Of a stretch of DNA of 35,420 nucleotides, positions 35,220 through 35,420 are shown in pieces. Source of the stretch: Chersky-267 sp034666965 (GTDB lineage: Bacteria; Chloroflexota; Limnocylindria; Limnocylindrales; CSP1-4); assembly GCA_034666965.1 (NCBI GenBank), contig JAXDKT010000022.1:1-35420 (forward strand). Direction: 5' to 3'. Positions within the stretch are counted from its first letter, which is position 1; every line of letters begins with the position of its first letter. The notes under the pieces are model-generated. The model did no database searches. It worked only from the letters and a program-made list of their open reading frames with translations, and was not told where the DNA came from. Position numbers and translations under genes: made by a program.

Positions 35220-35377
35220 TCCGCGCCGAAGACGTCATCTGGGCCTACACGCTCGAGGACGGCAACGTCGTGCGTGTGACGCAGGCGGGTGAAATGGACT
35301 GCACCTGCGATCGACGCGGCAAGCGCTGCGAGCACCGTGATTTCGTGTGGGCAGTCGCGGTTCGGCCGCTTCGGTGA
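35216..35377 (+). CDS. 53-residue SWIM-type zinc-finger protein
   Basis: The protein is little more than one zinc-binding unit: two beta-type strands (VIWAYTLEDGNVVRVTQAGEMDCTC) and then CxC (29-31), six residues, CxH (38-40), which is the SWIM pattern CxC-xn-CxH. SWIM fingers bind DNA or proteins and normally sit inside large proteins such as transposases, Swi2/Snf2 ATPases or Zn-dependent recombination factors. A free-standing one is unusual. The GTG start overlaps the stop codon of the RWGxPR gene. A DNA-binding regulator or excision helper is possible but unproven. The remaining 43 bases to the window end show no gene start. Confidence 0.72.
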   Translation: MIRAEDVIWAYTLEDGNVVRVTQAGEMDCTCDRRGKRCEHRDFVWAVAVRPLR

Positions 35378-35420
35378 AGCAACGTTACCGGCCGCGATAC
35401 GCCGATCTCCTCGCAGAGAT

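Larger units (their letters stand above)
33598..35420 (+). mobile_element. Left part of a serine-recombinase integrative element
   Basis: The region starts where the helicase gene is interrupted and is headed by a serine recombinase reading inward, the usual position for the integrase of such elements. It has looser base composition than the host part (AT-rich stretches at 33611-33621 and 34850-34950) and carries tiny genes typical of phages and integrative elements. The right end is outside the window, so whether it is a prophage, a conjugative element or a small island is unknown. Confidence 0.65.

Overview
The window is GC-rich DNA (about 70% by eye) with bacterial gene packing: short gaps and many GTGA/ATGA stop-start overlaps. 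Gene families and control signals (GAAC-N4-GTTC SOS boxes, many start codons 4-10 nt after a TAnnnT hexamer, a BMP-type ABC importer, DnaE with a long Gly/Pro-rich linker) suggest a high-GC Gram-positive-like bacterium, most likely a Chloroflexota lineage of the Limnocylindria/Ellin6529 kind. That placement is inference; no rRNA is present. No gap exceeds 300 bases. The largest are 2810-3019 (leader and promoter of the BMP lipoprotein), 34838-35024 (promoter and palindromes inside a mobile element) and 5357-5513 (hairpin).

Layout. 1-2809 (minus): a nucleoside/sugar-type ABC importer (lipoprotein, double ATPase, start of a permease). 3020-5356 (minus): a membrane-bound GGDEF-EAL c-di-GMP enzyme. 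5514-6732 (minus): a ComB-like phosphatase and a minimal zincin, divergent from 6788-13127 (plus): SGNH hydrolase, membrane protein, DedA protein and replicative polymerase DnaE. 13129-14826 (minus): tRNA-Leu(CAA), a DUF4396 membrane protein, a 4HBT thioesterase and a TerB-like protein. 14935-18447 (plus): a membrane-anchored spermidine-synthase-like protein, then an ECF sigma factor with its membrane anti-sigma partner.

18507-32612 is mainly a DNA-repair block: polA, mutM, an ABC-F ATPase, coaE, uvrB and uvrA, plus a small unknown protein behind uvrA. polA-mutM-abcF-coaE overlap or nearly abut and look like one transcript. uvrB and uvrA each have their own LexA-type box placed exactly 18 nt before the -10 hexamer, so both are predicted SOS genes. 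Between them, on the minus strand, lie a tandemly duplicated membrane protein and a small protein with a Lys/Pro/Ala tail.

32617-35420: the C-terminal half of a UvrD-like helicase (minus) stops being homologous just after the region of motif III, at about 33597. A serine recombinase begins 22 nt beyond the in-frame stop codon. The simplest reading is that a recombinase-encoded integrative element has inserted into the helicase gene and runs off the right edge. After the recombinase the element carries a promoter with a perfect TTGACA box, two palindromes, and an overlapping pair of tiny genes: a 64-residue RWGxPR protein and a 53-residue SWIM-type zinc-finger protein. This right end is the most novel part of the window.
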